Origin: Adlercreutzia rubneri | GTDB lineage: Bacteria; Actinomycetota; Coriobacteriia; Coriobacteriales; Eggerthellaceae | Assembly: GCF_009755265.1 (NCBI RefSeq) | Contig: NZ_WPOO01000004.1 | Span: forward strand, 62,001-126,000 | Direction: 5' to 3' | DNA: 64,000 bases | Part shown: positions 24,355-33,069 of the stretch, piece by piece | How positions within the stretch are numbered: position 1 is the stretch's first letter | Layout: each line of letters begins with the position of its first letter | The notes under the pieces: model-generated | Database searches by the model: none | What the model was told of the DNA's origin: nothing | Seen by the model: the letters and a program-made list of their open reading frames with translations, nothing else | Program-made: the position numbers and the translations under genes

Positions 24355-25683
24355 CTATTCGCCGAGGTAGGACTGCTCGATGCGAGCCAGCTCTTCGGGC
24401 GTGTTGGCGTTGATGAAGCAGCCACCGCGGGGCTCGACCTCCAGGACGCGGTCCTGGTTAAAGGGCAGCACCGTGACGGCCGGGTCATCGAAGAAGCTCT
24501 GCACGCGCTTCTCGCCCCGCTCGGTGCGAGCGTGAACAGCGCCGAGGCAGCCCTCTTTGCGGTACATGGCATGCAGCGGCTCGAAGCCGTGCTTGTTGGA
24601 GGGAGCCACCACGTCGGCTCCGCTTTCGTGCATGGCAAGCGCCTCGGCCACCACCAAACGCGCGCTCGCGAACACCATGTCGCAGGCCACAACGGCCACG
24701 TACGGGTTCTCGGCAGCAGCAAGCGCGGTATAGAGCCCGGGCAAAGCGCCTCGTTCTGCATAGGCGTCGCCCACGAGCCTGATGGTCAGATCGGGGTACA
24801 TATCATGGAGAAAGCCCAGCTTGTCGGCCTCGTTGGTGGTGATGATAAGCTCATCGGCCACGGGCGACAGACGCTCGACGAGACGGCAGATGAGGGGACG
24901 TCCCGCAAAGGGCACCGTTGCCTTCGACTGGCCCATGCGCCGCGACTCGCCACCGGCCTGAATGACCACCGTGACGCGCGGCCGCACGTAGTGCTCGGAA
25001 AGGAAGTCGGCCAAAGCGGCCACATCTTCAAGACCGATGGCGGGAATGCCATAGAGCGCCGCAGCCTCCTCGGCCTCGGGAATGTCGGTCACCACAGCCA
25101 CCGTGTTGGTGGAAGGCATCTTGGCCGCAGCATCGGCGGCAGCCGAGTAGTCGGACGCGCCCGGCATCTCGCCCAAACCCGGTACTTCGCCCGCGCCGTC
25201 GCGCCCAGCCGCGTTGCCCGCGCGGTCGACCGCGCGCCCCAGCTGCGTGAAGTCCGTCGTCAAAGGCAGGCCCTCCCGGGCCGCCTTCACGAACAGGCGA
25301 GCCGCACGGCAGTCGGCCTCGTTGCCCGAGCGCATGATCTCGATGGTGGGCAACCCGCTTTTGCGGTAGCCCTCCACCACAATGATGTCGTGATTCGGCA
25401 TCGAGCGCACCAGCTCGCTGCACTCCACCTCGTCTTCCACGGTCTTGATGCGCGCCACCTGCCCCGGGGCCGCAATAACCGTTTCGGAGGCGCCGGCGGC
25501 CCTGTGGCGGTAGGAGTCCTTGCCGGGAATATCGATATCGAACCCGCGATGGGAATGGTGTTTGATGGAACCCACGTCGAGCCCGCGGCCCACCAGCTCG
25601 GCGATGAGCCGCTCGATGAGCGTCGTTTTGCCGGAGTTGTGCCGCCCCACGACGGCCACAGCCGGACTTGGAATATCGATCAT
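24355..25683 (-). CDS. mobBA: MobB-MobA fusion, molybdenum cofactor guanylylation
   Basis: A bifunctional protein of 442 residues. Residues 1-~150 are MobB: P-loop GRHNSGKTTLIERL at about 13-26 and a GYRKSGLP segment. Residues ~240-442 are MobA, the Moco guanylyltransferase: VIQAGGESRRMGQSK is the nucleotide-binding loop, followed by ADELIITTN, VVACDMVF and FINANTPEEL. An alanine/glycine linker joins them. MobA makes the MGD form used by DMSO-reductase-family enzymes such as the one at 47574-51092. The ATG at 25683 follows GGGGAGGG by about ten bases; the frame is open further upstream without a site. Confidence 0.9.
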   Translation of the reverse strand: MIDIPSPAVAVVGRHNSGKTTLIERLIAELVGRGLDVGSIKHHSHRGFDIDIPGKDSYRHRAAGASETVIAAPGQVARIKTVEDEVECSELVRSMPNHDIIVVEGYRKSGLPTIEIMRSGNEADCRAARLFVKAAREGLPLTTDFTQLGRAVDRAGNAAGRDGAGEVPGLGEMPGASDYSAAADAAAKMPSTNTVAVVTDIPEAEEAAALYGIPAIGLEDVAALADFLSEHYVRPRVTVVIQAGGESRRMGQSKATVPFAGRPLICRLVERLSPVADELIITTNEADKLGFLHDMYPDLTIRLVGDAYAERGALPGLYTALAAAENPYVAVVACDMVFASARLVVAEALAMHESGADVVAPSNKHGFEPLHAMYRKEGCLGAVHARTERGEKRVQSFFDDPAVTVLPFNQDRVLEVEPRGGCFINANTPEELARIEQSYLGE

Positions 25684-25827
25684 AGCTGTTACGCCCTCCC
25701 CTAATGCGGCCGCCTGGGCCGCCGTTTTGTTCCGGGAAAGTATAGCACTAGGGCGCAAGGTGTCGATTGCAGGAACGGACGTCCCGTCAGGGCGATGCCA
25801 AGCACCGCTTGTTCACCGCTGCTGGAA

Positions 25828-25852
25828 GGGGCGACCTTGGTCGCCCCCTACG
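25828..25852. repeat. Palindromic REP-like unit, family B, copy 1
   Basis: GGGGCGACC-TT-GGTCGCCCC with flank CTACG. The same unit is at 43669-43753 (two, inverted) and 58902-58930. Located between mobBA and the alanine symporter gene. Confidence 0.75.
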
Positions 25853-25915
25853 AAGGTAAACACGCTAATAAAAAGCGGCGACCCTTGCGAGCCGCCGCCC
25901 TTTCAGAAACCCTCT

Positions 25916-25945
25916 GTTGCAGGGCGGCGCAAGCACCGCCCCTAC
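25916..25945. repeat. Palindromic REP-like unit, family B, variant copy
   Basis: GGGCGGCGC-AA-GCACCGCCC with the same CTACGGG flank as copy 1, about 70 bp away. The stem sequence differs from copy 1 but pairing is kept. Confidence 0.65.
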
Positions 25946-25957
25946 GGGTAAAAGCCT

Positions 25958-27475
25958 CTACCTCAAGCCCTCCGAGTCGAGCGATGCGGCTTCCTCGATG
26001 TACTCCTCCACCGGATTGTCGCCGAAGTTCGGCAGATCCGCGGTGGTCCAGCACTCGCAGGCGGGCATGCCGGGCACGCTGGCGGCGATGAACACCGGAT
26101 CCTTGCCCTCCTTGCGCTGGCGAGTGTAGTCATCCAGCGCGGCCAAGGCCCACTTGCCGAGCAGCAGAATGGCCACAAGGTTGATGATGGCCATGAAGCC
26201 CATGAAGATGTCGGCCAAATTCCACGCCAGATCGAAGCTGTTCACGCAGCCGTAGAAGATGGCGGCCAGACACAGCACGCGGAAGATGAGCATGCCCCAC
26301 TTGGTATTCTTGAAGATGTAGCGGAAGTTCGTCTCGGCATAGAAGTAGTTGCCGATGAGGCTGGAGAACGCGAAGGCGAAGATCGCGAAGGTGATGAAGT
26401 GGATGCCAACCTCGCCGACGGCGTTGTTCACGGCCATCTGCACGAGCGGCATGCCGTTGAGCGCCATGGCAGTCTCGGGATCCTGCACCCAAAACACCAT
26501 GACCATCATAGCCGAGCAGGTGCAGATGAGCAGCGTATCGATGTACACGGACAGGCTCTGCACGAGGCCCTGCTTCACCGGATGCGACACGCTGGCGGTG
26601 GCGGCGGCGTTCGGGGCCGAGCCCATGCCGGCCTCATTGGAGAACAGACCGCGCTTGATGCCGAGCATAACCACCGAGCCGGCAAAGCCGCCCGCGATGG
26701 ACTGGAAGTTGAAAGCCGACTGGAAGATGGTGCCGAACACGGCCGGCAGCTCGCCGATGTTGGCGATCGTGGTCCACAGCGCAATGAGAATGTAGGCGAT
26801 AGCCATGATGGGCACGATGATGGAGGTGATGATGGAGATGCGCTTCGCGCCGCCGAAAATGACGAAAGCGGTGAACACGATGAGCACGATGCCCACGCCG
26901 ACCGCCGTGCCGTTGGTGGCGTAGTCGGGGATGTAGTACTCGAGCGCCGAAGTCATGTTGAACGCCTGCAGGCCGTTGAAGCCGAAGGCGAAGCACAGGA
27001 TGAGCGCCCAGGCGAAGATGATGCCGAGCCAGCGCTGCCCCAGGCCCTGCTGAATGTAGTAGGCCGGACCGCCGCGGAACTCGCCTTCCTTGCCGCGAAT
27101 CTTGTAGATCTGCGCGAGCGTGGACTCGATGAAGGCTGAAGCCGCGCCGATAAGCGCCATGAGCCACATCCAGAAGATGGCGCCCGGACCGCCCGTGGCC
27201 ACGGCCGTGGCGATGCCGGCGATGTTGCCCGTGCCCACGCGCGAGGCGGTGGACACCATGAGGGCCTGGAAGGACGAGATGGATTTCTCGCCCTGGACAT
27301 GCTTTTTCTCCGTCAGCTGAGTGAACATGTCCTTGATGTAGCGAATTTGCACCGCCTTGGTGCGGATGGTGTAGTAGATGCCCACGAACACCAGCAAGAT
27401 CACCAGAATGTAGGTGTACATAAAGGAGTCGATCTCACCAGTCCAAGCGACGAGCATCTCGTTCAAATCGGCCAT
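25958..27475 (-). CDS. Sodium:alanine/glycine symporter, AGCS family
   Basis: A 505-residue secondary transporter with about ten helices. Family strings TASRVGTGNIAGIATAVATG (sodium/substrate site), GGPAYYIQQGLG and SNEAGMGSAPNAAATA are all present. I chose the ATG at 27475 (MADLNEMLVAW) because AGGAAG is five bases upstream; the frame is open 28 codons further. It probably imports alanine or glycine with sodium. Single-gene unit. Confidence 0.93.
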   Translation of the reverse strand: MADLNEMLVAWTGEIDSFMYTYILVILLVFVGIYYTIRTKAVQIRYIKDMFTQLTEKKHVQGEKSISSFQALMVSTASRVGTGNIAGIATAVATGGPGAIFWMWLMALIGAASAFIESTLAQIYKIRGKEGEFRGGPAYYIQQGLGQRWLGIIFAWALILCFAFGFNGLQAFNMTSALEYYIPDYATNGTAVGVGIVLIVFTAFVIFGGAKRISIITSIIVPIMAIAYILIALWTTIANIGELPAVFGTIFQSAFNFQSIAGGFAGSVVMLGIKRGLFSNEAGMGSAPNAAATASVSHPVKQGLVQSLSVYIDTLLICTCSAMMVMVFWVQDPETAMALNGMPLVQMAVNNAVGEVGIHFITFAIFAFAFSSLIGNYFYAETNFRYIFKNTKWGMLIFRVLCLAAIFYGCVNSFDLAWNLADIFMGFMAIINLVAILLLGKWALAALDDYTRQRKEGKDPVFIAASVPGMPACECWTTADLPNFGDNPVEEYIEEAASLDSEGLR

Positions 27476-27765
27476 AGATGCTTCCTTTCCGAAAGCGCGC
27501 CAGGCCCTGCAACCTGGATCGCCTTCCAAACGGGCTCGCCTTTCTGCGGTCGAATCCAACAGAGCGCGATAAGCACGCCCGAACCAGGGATTCGTCGCAG
27601 GAAAACGGCCTCGGATATACGCGCCGACCCTCGCCGACGCAAGACATGCCCGTATTCTACCCTACAGCGGGCTAAAGTTAGGCGATATTATCAGGGTATT
27701 TTGAACGCCCCGCGAAAAAGTGGCGCTGTTTTCCGCCGGTTTCCCGTCGATGCGAAACCGAGCCG

Positions 27766-28293
27766 CTACTTCAGGGCGGCGGCGACCTTGCGGGCGGCGG
27801 CGGTGATGGACAGATCGTTCACATCCACAGTGATGTCGGCGTACTTCTCGTAGAGCGGCAGGCGCTCGTCGTAGAGGTCGCGCAGGCTCATGCCGATGCC
27901 GTCGCGCATGACCACGCCGCGCTCGGAGAAGTCGGCCAGACGGCACTTCAGCTCGTCGAAGCTGATCTTCAGATACACCACGCGGCCGATCTCGGACAGG
28001 TGGTTCATGGCCGGCTCGCTGTAGATGGCCGAGCCGCCGGTGGCGATGACGGAATGCTCGAAGGACATTTCGGAAAGCACCTGGTTTTCAATCTCGAGGA
28101 AGGCATCGGGGCCCAGAGTGTCGATGAGACGCTGGAGCGATTTGTCGCAGGACTGCTGAATGAGCAGATCGGCGTCGACGAAATCCATGCAGAGAATCTT
28201 CGCCAGCACGATGCCCAAGGTCGACTTGCCCGCACCGGGCATGCCGATGAGCACGATGTTGTCGCGACCGGGTTCGAAGGACTTCTCTTTCAT
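27766..28293 (-). CDS. aroK: Shikimate kinase
   Basis: Phosphorylates shikimate in aromatic amino-acid synthesis. The length of 175 residues is normal. Walker A GMPGAGKST at about 17-25, the shikimate-binding Asp in DFVDADLLIQ, and the VIATGGSAIY motif are intact. A second Arg is found in MRDGIGMSLRDLYDERLPLY. GAAAGG precedes the ATG by seven bases. No other shikimate-pathway genes are near. Confidence 0.88.
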   Translation of the reverse strand: MKEKSFEPGRDNIVLIGMPGAGKSTLGIVLAKILCMDFVDADLLIQQSCDKSLQRLIDTLGPDAFLEIENQVLSEMSFEHSVIATGGSAIYSEPAMNHLSEIGRVVYLKISFDELKCRLADFSERGVVMRDGIGMSLRDLYDERLPLYEKYADITVDVNDLSITAAARKVAAALK

Positions 28294-28364
28294 ATCAAGA
28301 CCTTTCTCGTAGAAGGTGCCGACGGCCGGGCTATGGTCGCCGAAACGGATGGGCAGCTTCGCCC

Positions 28365-30461
28365 CTATGATACTTCAGCGCGCTTATGGGCGGCACGTAA
28401 CGCTTCGTCTAAGGATTGGGAAAACACCGGAGCCAGGGTGGCGAGGAACGCCGCTTCATCGGCAGGGGCGGCGCCGGCAGCCATCGGGGCCTTCCCCCGA
28501 ACCGCCATGGCGGCATCCCCGGCATCGGCGCCCTCTGCGTCTGCGGAAGCACCGAATCCGAGGGATTTCAGCGCACCGAACAGATAGGCATACGGAATGA
28601 GCGCCGCGCGCTCGTCGGGAGCAAGCTTGTCGCCCTCGAGCGACCAGCCGCCATCGCGCATCCAGTTGCGCAAGGCCTTGGCATGGGCGGCGATGTCGTT
28701 GCCCTCGGGGGAGCGCCGCATGGTGTAGTTGCCGAGCACCCCCATGGCCGCCGCCGTGGCCAGAGCGAGCACGCCAGCACGCCAGCTGACCCAAATGATG
28801 GCCGCTACCGCGACAACCGCCAGGAAAATCGCTGCCCCCAAAACGACATGCTGAGCGCGACGGGAGGCTGTATCGAAGAAGCCGTAGGGCTCAACCAAAG
28901 CGGTGAGGCGACGCTGCCAGGCCGCGCTGGCCTCCAAAAGATCGCGCGGATGTTCGTGGGCCAAAGCGGAAAGCTTGGCGCGGCTGAGTGTCCGACCGCC
29001 CGTGGCGACCATGCGCAGCAGCCGCAGCGTGGCCGCATCGAGGGCGGCCTGCTCTGCGTTGACCGCGTCAGCCGCGTCGGGCGCATCATCCGCACCAACA
29101 TCAGCGGCCCGAGGCGCAGCAAGGGCGGCGGCCGACCCACTCTCGACCCTCTTCGCCGGCTCCTCTCCCGCGGCAGGTATGACCAGCTCATCGTCTCGCA
29201 CTTCAAGAACACCGCGACGCACCATATCGAGCACCGTGGCTACTATGTCGTCGGGGCTCTCGTGGTTCCAGCGCCATAGACGACCGAGCACGGCTGGCGC
29301 CATGGCGTCGGCAGGCGGGTTCATCCAATAATCGTCGCGAAACGCCGGCGGCCGCTCTCGGCCCCAGCGCCACCAAACGATGAGCGCCGCCAGCAGCAAC
29401 GCCGCAGACAAGCCCAGCAGCCCCAAAGCCAGCCCAAGACGAATGACCTCCTGAGACGTATCCGTATCGACCCACGTTTCCTCGTAACGGCTCGTCCAGT
29501 AGTACTGCAGGGTGCCCTGATTCGCCAGGCGCGCCTCCTCGCTCAGGTTCGTCAGCCACTCGACGGGGAACATCACCCGCGCTTTGGCGTACATCGTGGG
29601 CTCGACCGCAGGATCCGTAAAGATCACCGTACCGTCGGAGCGGATGTCCACCTCGCCATCGGCAGGGCCGTGACCCCACGCATAAACGTTTTCCATGACC
29701 TTCACGGAATCGTCGGCCGCCACAGGCAGCACCACTTCTGCTCGCACATCGGCCAAGGCCACATCGTAGTCCTGGGGAACATAAAGCCATTGGAAGTCGG
29801 CCGCGTCGTCGAAGGCCTCGATGGCGTCTTCCACGCGGTAGACCACCTCGAACATGACGCGCTCGGGCATGGCGTCCACAAAGGCGTAGAGCGTATGTTG
29901 AAACTTGTCGTAGGCCCAGGCGTCGTGCTCGGGCCCTCCGCCGCCGCGCCAGGGCAAAAGGAACGTCGTCTCGGGAAGCTCCGTCCACTCCCCGGCAAGC
30001 GCACCATCGCCATCCACCGGCGCCATGCGCACCCGTTCGATAGTAACCTCAGCCCCTTCGATGAACCCATCGTAGAGCCACTTCAACCGCTCCGGCGCGC
30101 TCTCCCCTTCCGTGAGGTCGAAGATGCGCTGATCGGTCATGTGCACCGACCCGTCGGTCTCCACCGATGCCAGCAAGTCCACCTCCGAGCACCGATAATC
30201 CGTCGCCAGAGCTTTTCCGGGCATGCAAAAGGGCAGGAGGCAAACTATCAGCAAGATGGCGGCGAAGAGGAGATACGAGGTGTTCCAACCGAGCGAGTTC
30301 CGCAGCGAACGGAACAGTCCAGTGGGCTGTTCCGCCGAGCGAGGACTGTCTGAGCGAATTGGAATACCCCGTAGCTCCTCCCCCGGCGACGTGCGACCGC
30401 GAATCAAGGTACCCCCTGATTCCGCCCCAAGCGACATGCAACCGGCCCTTTCCACAACCAC
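28365..30461 (-). CDS. DUF2207 membrane protein with repeat-derived N-terminus
   Basis: A 698-residue protein with a large extracytoplasmic DUF2207 domain (LLASVETDGSVHMTDQRIFD onward), then a membrane helix near residue 340 (GLALGLLGLSAALLLAALIV), a cytoplasmic region, and two more helices near residues 560-600. A signal-like helix (LLFAAILLIVCLLPF) begins only at about residue 64. The GTG at 30461 overlaps the trkA stop (TAGTG). Residues ~33-59 are encoded by the dispersed structured repeat at 30283-30364, so the first ~60 residues may be recent, and a shorter start just before the helix is possible. Function unknown. Confidence 0.75.
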   Translation of the reverse strand: MVVERAGCMSLGAESGGTLIRGRTSPGEELRGIPIRSDSPRSAEQPTGLFRSLRNSLGWNTSYLLFAAILLIVCLLPFCMPGKALATDYRCSEVDLLASVETDGSVHMTDQRIFDLTEGESAPERLKWLYDGFIEGAEVTIERVRMAPVDGDGALAGEWTELPETTFLLPWRGGGGPEHDAWAYDKFQHTLYAFVDAMPERVMFEVVYRVEDAIEAFDDAADFQWLYVPQDYDVALADVRAEVVLPVAADDSVKVMENVYAWGHGPADGEVDIRSDGTVIFTDPAVEPTMYAKARVMFPVEWLTNLSEEARLANQGTLQYYWTSRYEETWVDTDTSQEVIRLGLALGLLGLSAALLLAALIVWWRWGRERPPAFRDDYWMNPPADAMAPAVLGRLWRWNHESPDDIVATVLDMVRRGVLEVRDDELVIPAAGEEPAKRVESGSAAALAAPRAADVGADDAPDAADAVNAEQAALDAATLRLLRMVATGGRTLSRAKLSALAHEHPRDLLEASAAWQRRLTALVEPYGFFDTASRRAQHVVLGAAIFLAVVAVAAIIWVSWRAGVLALATAAAMGVLGNYTMRRSPEGNDIAAHAKALRNWMRDGGWSLEGDKLAPDERAALIPYAYLFGALKSLGFGASADAEGADAGDAAMAVRGKAPMAAGAAPADEAAFLATLAPVFSQSLDEALRAAHKRAEVS
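30283..30364 (+). repeat. Structured repeat, family C, copy 1
   Basis: The outer arms TTCCAA/TTGGAA enclose conserved flanks (GAGCGAGTTCCGCAG and GAGGACTGTCTGAGCGA) and an inner hairpin CGGAACAG/CTGTTCCG. Copy 2 at 40107-40212 has the same flanks with different, still paired arms. This copy is transcribed antisense as part of the DUF2207 coding frame. Confidence 0.75.
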
Positions 30462-31132
30462 TAGAGCCCCCGAAACGCCAGCCGCACGTCATCCAGCACG
30501 TCCTCATCCGCCACTACGATGGCCTTATCTCCCGGATGCAGCACCGTCTCGTCATTGGCCACTTCCACGTCCCCTCCGCTAGCCACGGCCGCGATGATGG
30601 CGTTGTCCGGCAGCAGCACCTCGTTGATGAGCACGCCGTCCTCGTTGGAGAAGTGGCGCATGCGCGGCACCATCACCTCGGCTAAGGCCACGTTGCCGTG
30701 AGTCAGCGACGACACGACGGATACCGAGCCCAAAAGCGCTTCCTCCTCGATGAGGTTCGCAATGAGCGTCGTAGAGGACACGCATTCGATGCCCACCTCG
30801 CGGAAGATGCGCTCGTTTTTCGGATTGTTCACGCGAGCGATGCAGCGGGGCACGCGGAACACGCGCTGGGCGATTTCGCAGGATACGAGATTCGAATCGT
30901 CCTGGCCCGTGGTGGCCACGAACACATCGGCCTGGCGGATGCCCGCGTCCTCCTGGTAGCGCGAGTCGCAGCCGTCGCCGTGAATGACGAGGTACGGGCC
31001 TGTCAGCTGCACGGAGAGGCGATCGGCCGTGGCGAGCCTTTGCTCGATGACCGCCACCTCGTTGCCGCTCTTCAACATGATGCCAGCCAGATACGACCCG
31101 ATTTTGCCGCCGCCAGCGATAACGATGTACAT
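30461..31132 (-). CDS. trkA: TrkA-type potassium channel regulatory protein, copy 1
   Basis: A cytoplasmic NAD-binding gating subunit of Trk/Ktr potassium uptake, 223 residues. RCK N-domain: MYIVIAGGGKIGSYLA (GxGxxG) with acidic VIEQ at the end of beta-2; TrkA-C domain: VLLPDNAIIAAV and LHPGDKAIVV. I chose the ATG at 31132 because AGGTGA is six bases upstream. The second TrkA gene ends ten bases before. No TrkH/KtrB channel gene lies in the window. Confidence 0.9.
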   Translation of the reverse strand: MYIVIAGGGKIGSYLAGIMLKSGNEVAVIEQRLATADRLSVQLTGPYLVIHGDGCDSRYQEDAGIRQADVFVATTGQDDSNLVSCEIAQRVFRVPRCIARVNNPKNERIFREVGIECVSSTTLIANLIEEEALLGSVSVVSSLTHGNVALAEVMVPRMRHFSNEDGVLINEVLLPDNAIIAAVASGGDVEVANDETVLHPGDKAIVVADEDVLDDVRLAFRGL

Positions 31133-31141
31133 GGGTATCAC

Positions 31142-31804
31142 CTAATCCAGAATGTAGCGCGAGAATTGCGCGATGACGTCGTGGCGCACGCAGGCGAGAA
31201 TGGAGTCGCCGGCGTACAGCAGCGAATCGGGCGTCGGGATGGAGGACGCGGAGCCGTCGGCACGTTCGAAGGCGATAATACGCACCTCATGATCGCGCTC
31301 GAGTTCCGAGACGCGGATCGTTTTGGCGTTGTCGCGGCTGGAAAGATCCAGCGTGAACCGGAGTACCTCGAATTCACCGAACGTGTCGATGTGGGAACCG
31401 TGGCCTGACACAATCTTCGAGAACACATCCTCGGCCACCAGTGACGTGCCGCAGACGTAGTCGATGCCCAGCTGCATATAGGCGCGCTCGTGGTCGGGAT
31501 TGTACAGGCGCGAGATGACGTGGGGCACACCGAACAGATGGTTGGCCACCTCCGCGCACATGAGGTTCGTGTTGTCCAGCTGGGTGACGGCGGCCAGCAC
31601 ATCGCACTCTTCCACGCCGGCACGGATGAGCACGTCCTCGTCGAAGCCCACGCCCTGCACGGTGCTGCCGTTGAAGTTGCGGCCGAGGTTCGCGAAGGCA
31701 TCGGCGTTCTTGTCGATGCAGCAGACGTTGTTGCCGTTGTCCGAGAGCATATTGGCCAGCTGCGACCCCACGCGCCCGCACCCGACCACAATCACGTTGC
31801 TCAT
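31142..31804 (-). CDS. trkA: TrkA-type potassium channel regulatory protein, copy 2
   Basis: A 220-residue paralogue of the downstream protein. The RCK fold starts MSNVIVVGCGRVGSQLANML, with FEVLRFTL and SLLYAGDSILACV in the TrkA-C part. Two RCK proteins in tandem are common in Actinobacteria and probably form a hetero-oligomeric gating ring. AAGGAA-type sequence lies upstream of the ATG. The structured repeat 31856-32019 separates it from the upstream gene. Confidence 0.9.
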   Translation of the reverse strand: MSNVIVVGCGRVGSQLANMLSDNGNNVCCIDKNADAFANLGRNFNGSTVQGVGFDEDVLIRAGVEECDVLAAVTQLDNTNLMCAEVANHLFGVPHVISRLYNPDHERAYMQLGIDYVCGTSLVAEDVFSKIVSGHGSHIDTFGEFEVLRFTLDLSSRDNAKTIRVSELERDHEVRIIAFERADGSASSIPTPDSLLYAGDSILACVRHDVIAQFSRYILD

Positions 31805-31855
31805 TCCCTACCTCTTTCTTATTCCTTAAGTAGGGCCATTATAAACGCACCTGAT

Positions 31856-32019
31856 CGCCCAAGGAAGTCAGCGAGGAGCCGACAGGCGCCTGCAATCGTG
31901 CCGAAAAGCGGCTGAGCGTACTTCGGTACGCGAGGGTAAGCTTTGAGGTGCGAGGGCAGGCGCCTGTCGGATCCGCAGCGTCGACCAGTCCGTTCGTCCC
32001 GTCAGGGCGAACGGAACCT
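31856..32019 (-). repeat. Structured 3' repeat, family A, full copy 1
   Basis: On the minus strand it begins GGTTCCG at 32019 with hairpin 1 (CCGTTCG..CGAACGG, 32014-31990), passes a GACGCTGCGG linker, then hairpin 2 with 14-bp arms CCGACAGGCGCCTG/CAGGCGCCTGTCGG (31970-31879), and ends CCTCGCTGACTTCCTTGGGC. It begins two bases after the end of the gene at 32021-32839, so it forms that transcript's 3' end. Confidence 0.8.
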
Positions 32020-32020
32020 A

Positions 32021-32839
32021 TTAGATTAATTGCATCTGATTCAGCGTATCCCGATACCAGTTGTCGTAGTTCGGGGGGCAGTAGCGCATGGCGTAGGAGT
32101 AGCTGATGGTGAAACCATAGCCCCGAGCCAGACCGGCCACGTGGGAGCGGATGGCCGTGTCCCAATCGGGCCAGTTGGTCTGATCCCAGCCCCAAGCGTT
32201 GTGGGACTTGAAGCAAACACGGCCCTTGGTGGACTCGGTGTTGGAAATGGCCGGAGACCAGCGCGGGTCGATGCCCGCTTCCCAGGCCGCCTCGGCGAAG
32301 GTCTCGCCGTAGCCAGACAGAGGGCTGCCGAACAGGTAATCGTTGATGCGCGCGGACCATTCTTCGATGAACGCCTCGCGACCGATGGAGAAATCTACAT
32401 CGCCGGCCGGCAGGCTGCCGAAGGTAGCGTAGTAGCGGGAGCGCGTGGCGTCGGCCCGATCGATGGCCTCCTGCTCGGCGACGCGAGCGGCTTCCTCGGC
32501 GGCCAGACGCGCGGCCTCTTCCTCGTCGGCGATTTCCTGCACGCCGGCGCTCACATCGCGGGACGAGGCGGTCTTCAGCGCTGCTTCCTCGGCGACGTCT
32601 TCCACAGCGAGAACGTCCGCGTCGGACTTGTCTTGCACGGTGTCGGGGGAAACATCGGAAGCGCTGGGGTTCTCGGCGGACTGACGAGCGAGACCGAAGG
32701 TGGTCGCCCCCATGTCGTGAGAACCGGCGGACGCCCAACCAGCATCAAGGAAGCCCACGGCCAGCATCGGCAGCACGCAGAGCGCAACCATCGCCAGCAC
32801 GACGGTTTTGCGATGACTCTGTTTGCGCCTTGTGACCAC
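32021..32839 (-). CDS. Secreted glucosaminidase/lysozyme-like protein
   Basis: A 272-residue exported protein. The signal peptide core is TVVLAMVALCVLPMLAVGFL (residues 13-32). Residues ~80-130 are an Ala/Glu-rich helical segment (EEEAARLAAEEAARVAEQEA), probably coiled coil. The C-terminal ~110 residues resemble small peptidoglycan hydrolases (FAEAAWEAGIDPRWSPAISN, ESTKGRVCFKSHNAWGW, WDTAIRSHVAGLARGYG), with Glu in SNTESTKG as a candidate catalytic residue. A cell-wall turnover role is inferred. The GTG start has AAGGGA four to five bases upstream. The family A repeat follows directly. Confidence 0.65.
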   Translation of the reverse strand: MVTRRKQSHRKTVVLAMVALCVLPMLAVGFLDAGWASAGSHDMGATTFGLARQSAENPSASDVSPDTVQDKSDADVLAVEDVAEEAALKTASSRDVSAGVQEIADEEEAARLAAEEAARVAEQEAIDRADATRSRYYATFGSLPAGDVDFSIGREAFIEEWSARINDYLFGSPLSGYGETFAEAAWEAGIDPRWSPAISNTESTKGRVCFKSHNAWGWDQTNWPDWDTAIRSHVAGLARGYGFTISYSYAMRYCPPNYDNWYRDTLNQMQLI

Positions 32840-33069
32840 TCATTCCCTTTCTCGACAGCACGAAACTAAACCGCTCGAGCGGCGCAGCGTGCTGGATTAG
32901 GGTGTGGGATTGCTGCAGTAAAGAATGCTATGCTGTTTTATGTCGCGGATATTTTACCCTAGTTGGCTGAAACCGTGCCGAGGCGGTAGCCGACATCCAC
33001 GCTTTGTTCGCTTGACAAAACGCACTTTCTGGGTTCCCGCAGGTCTCGCGGGTGCGATCCTGAGCGCTG

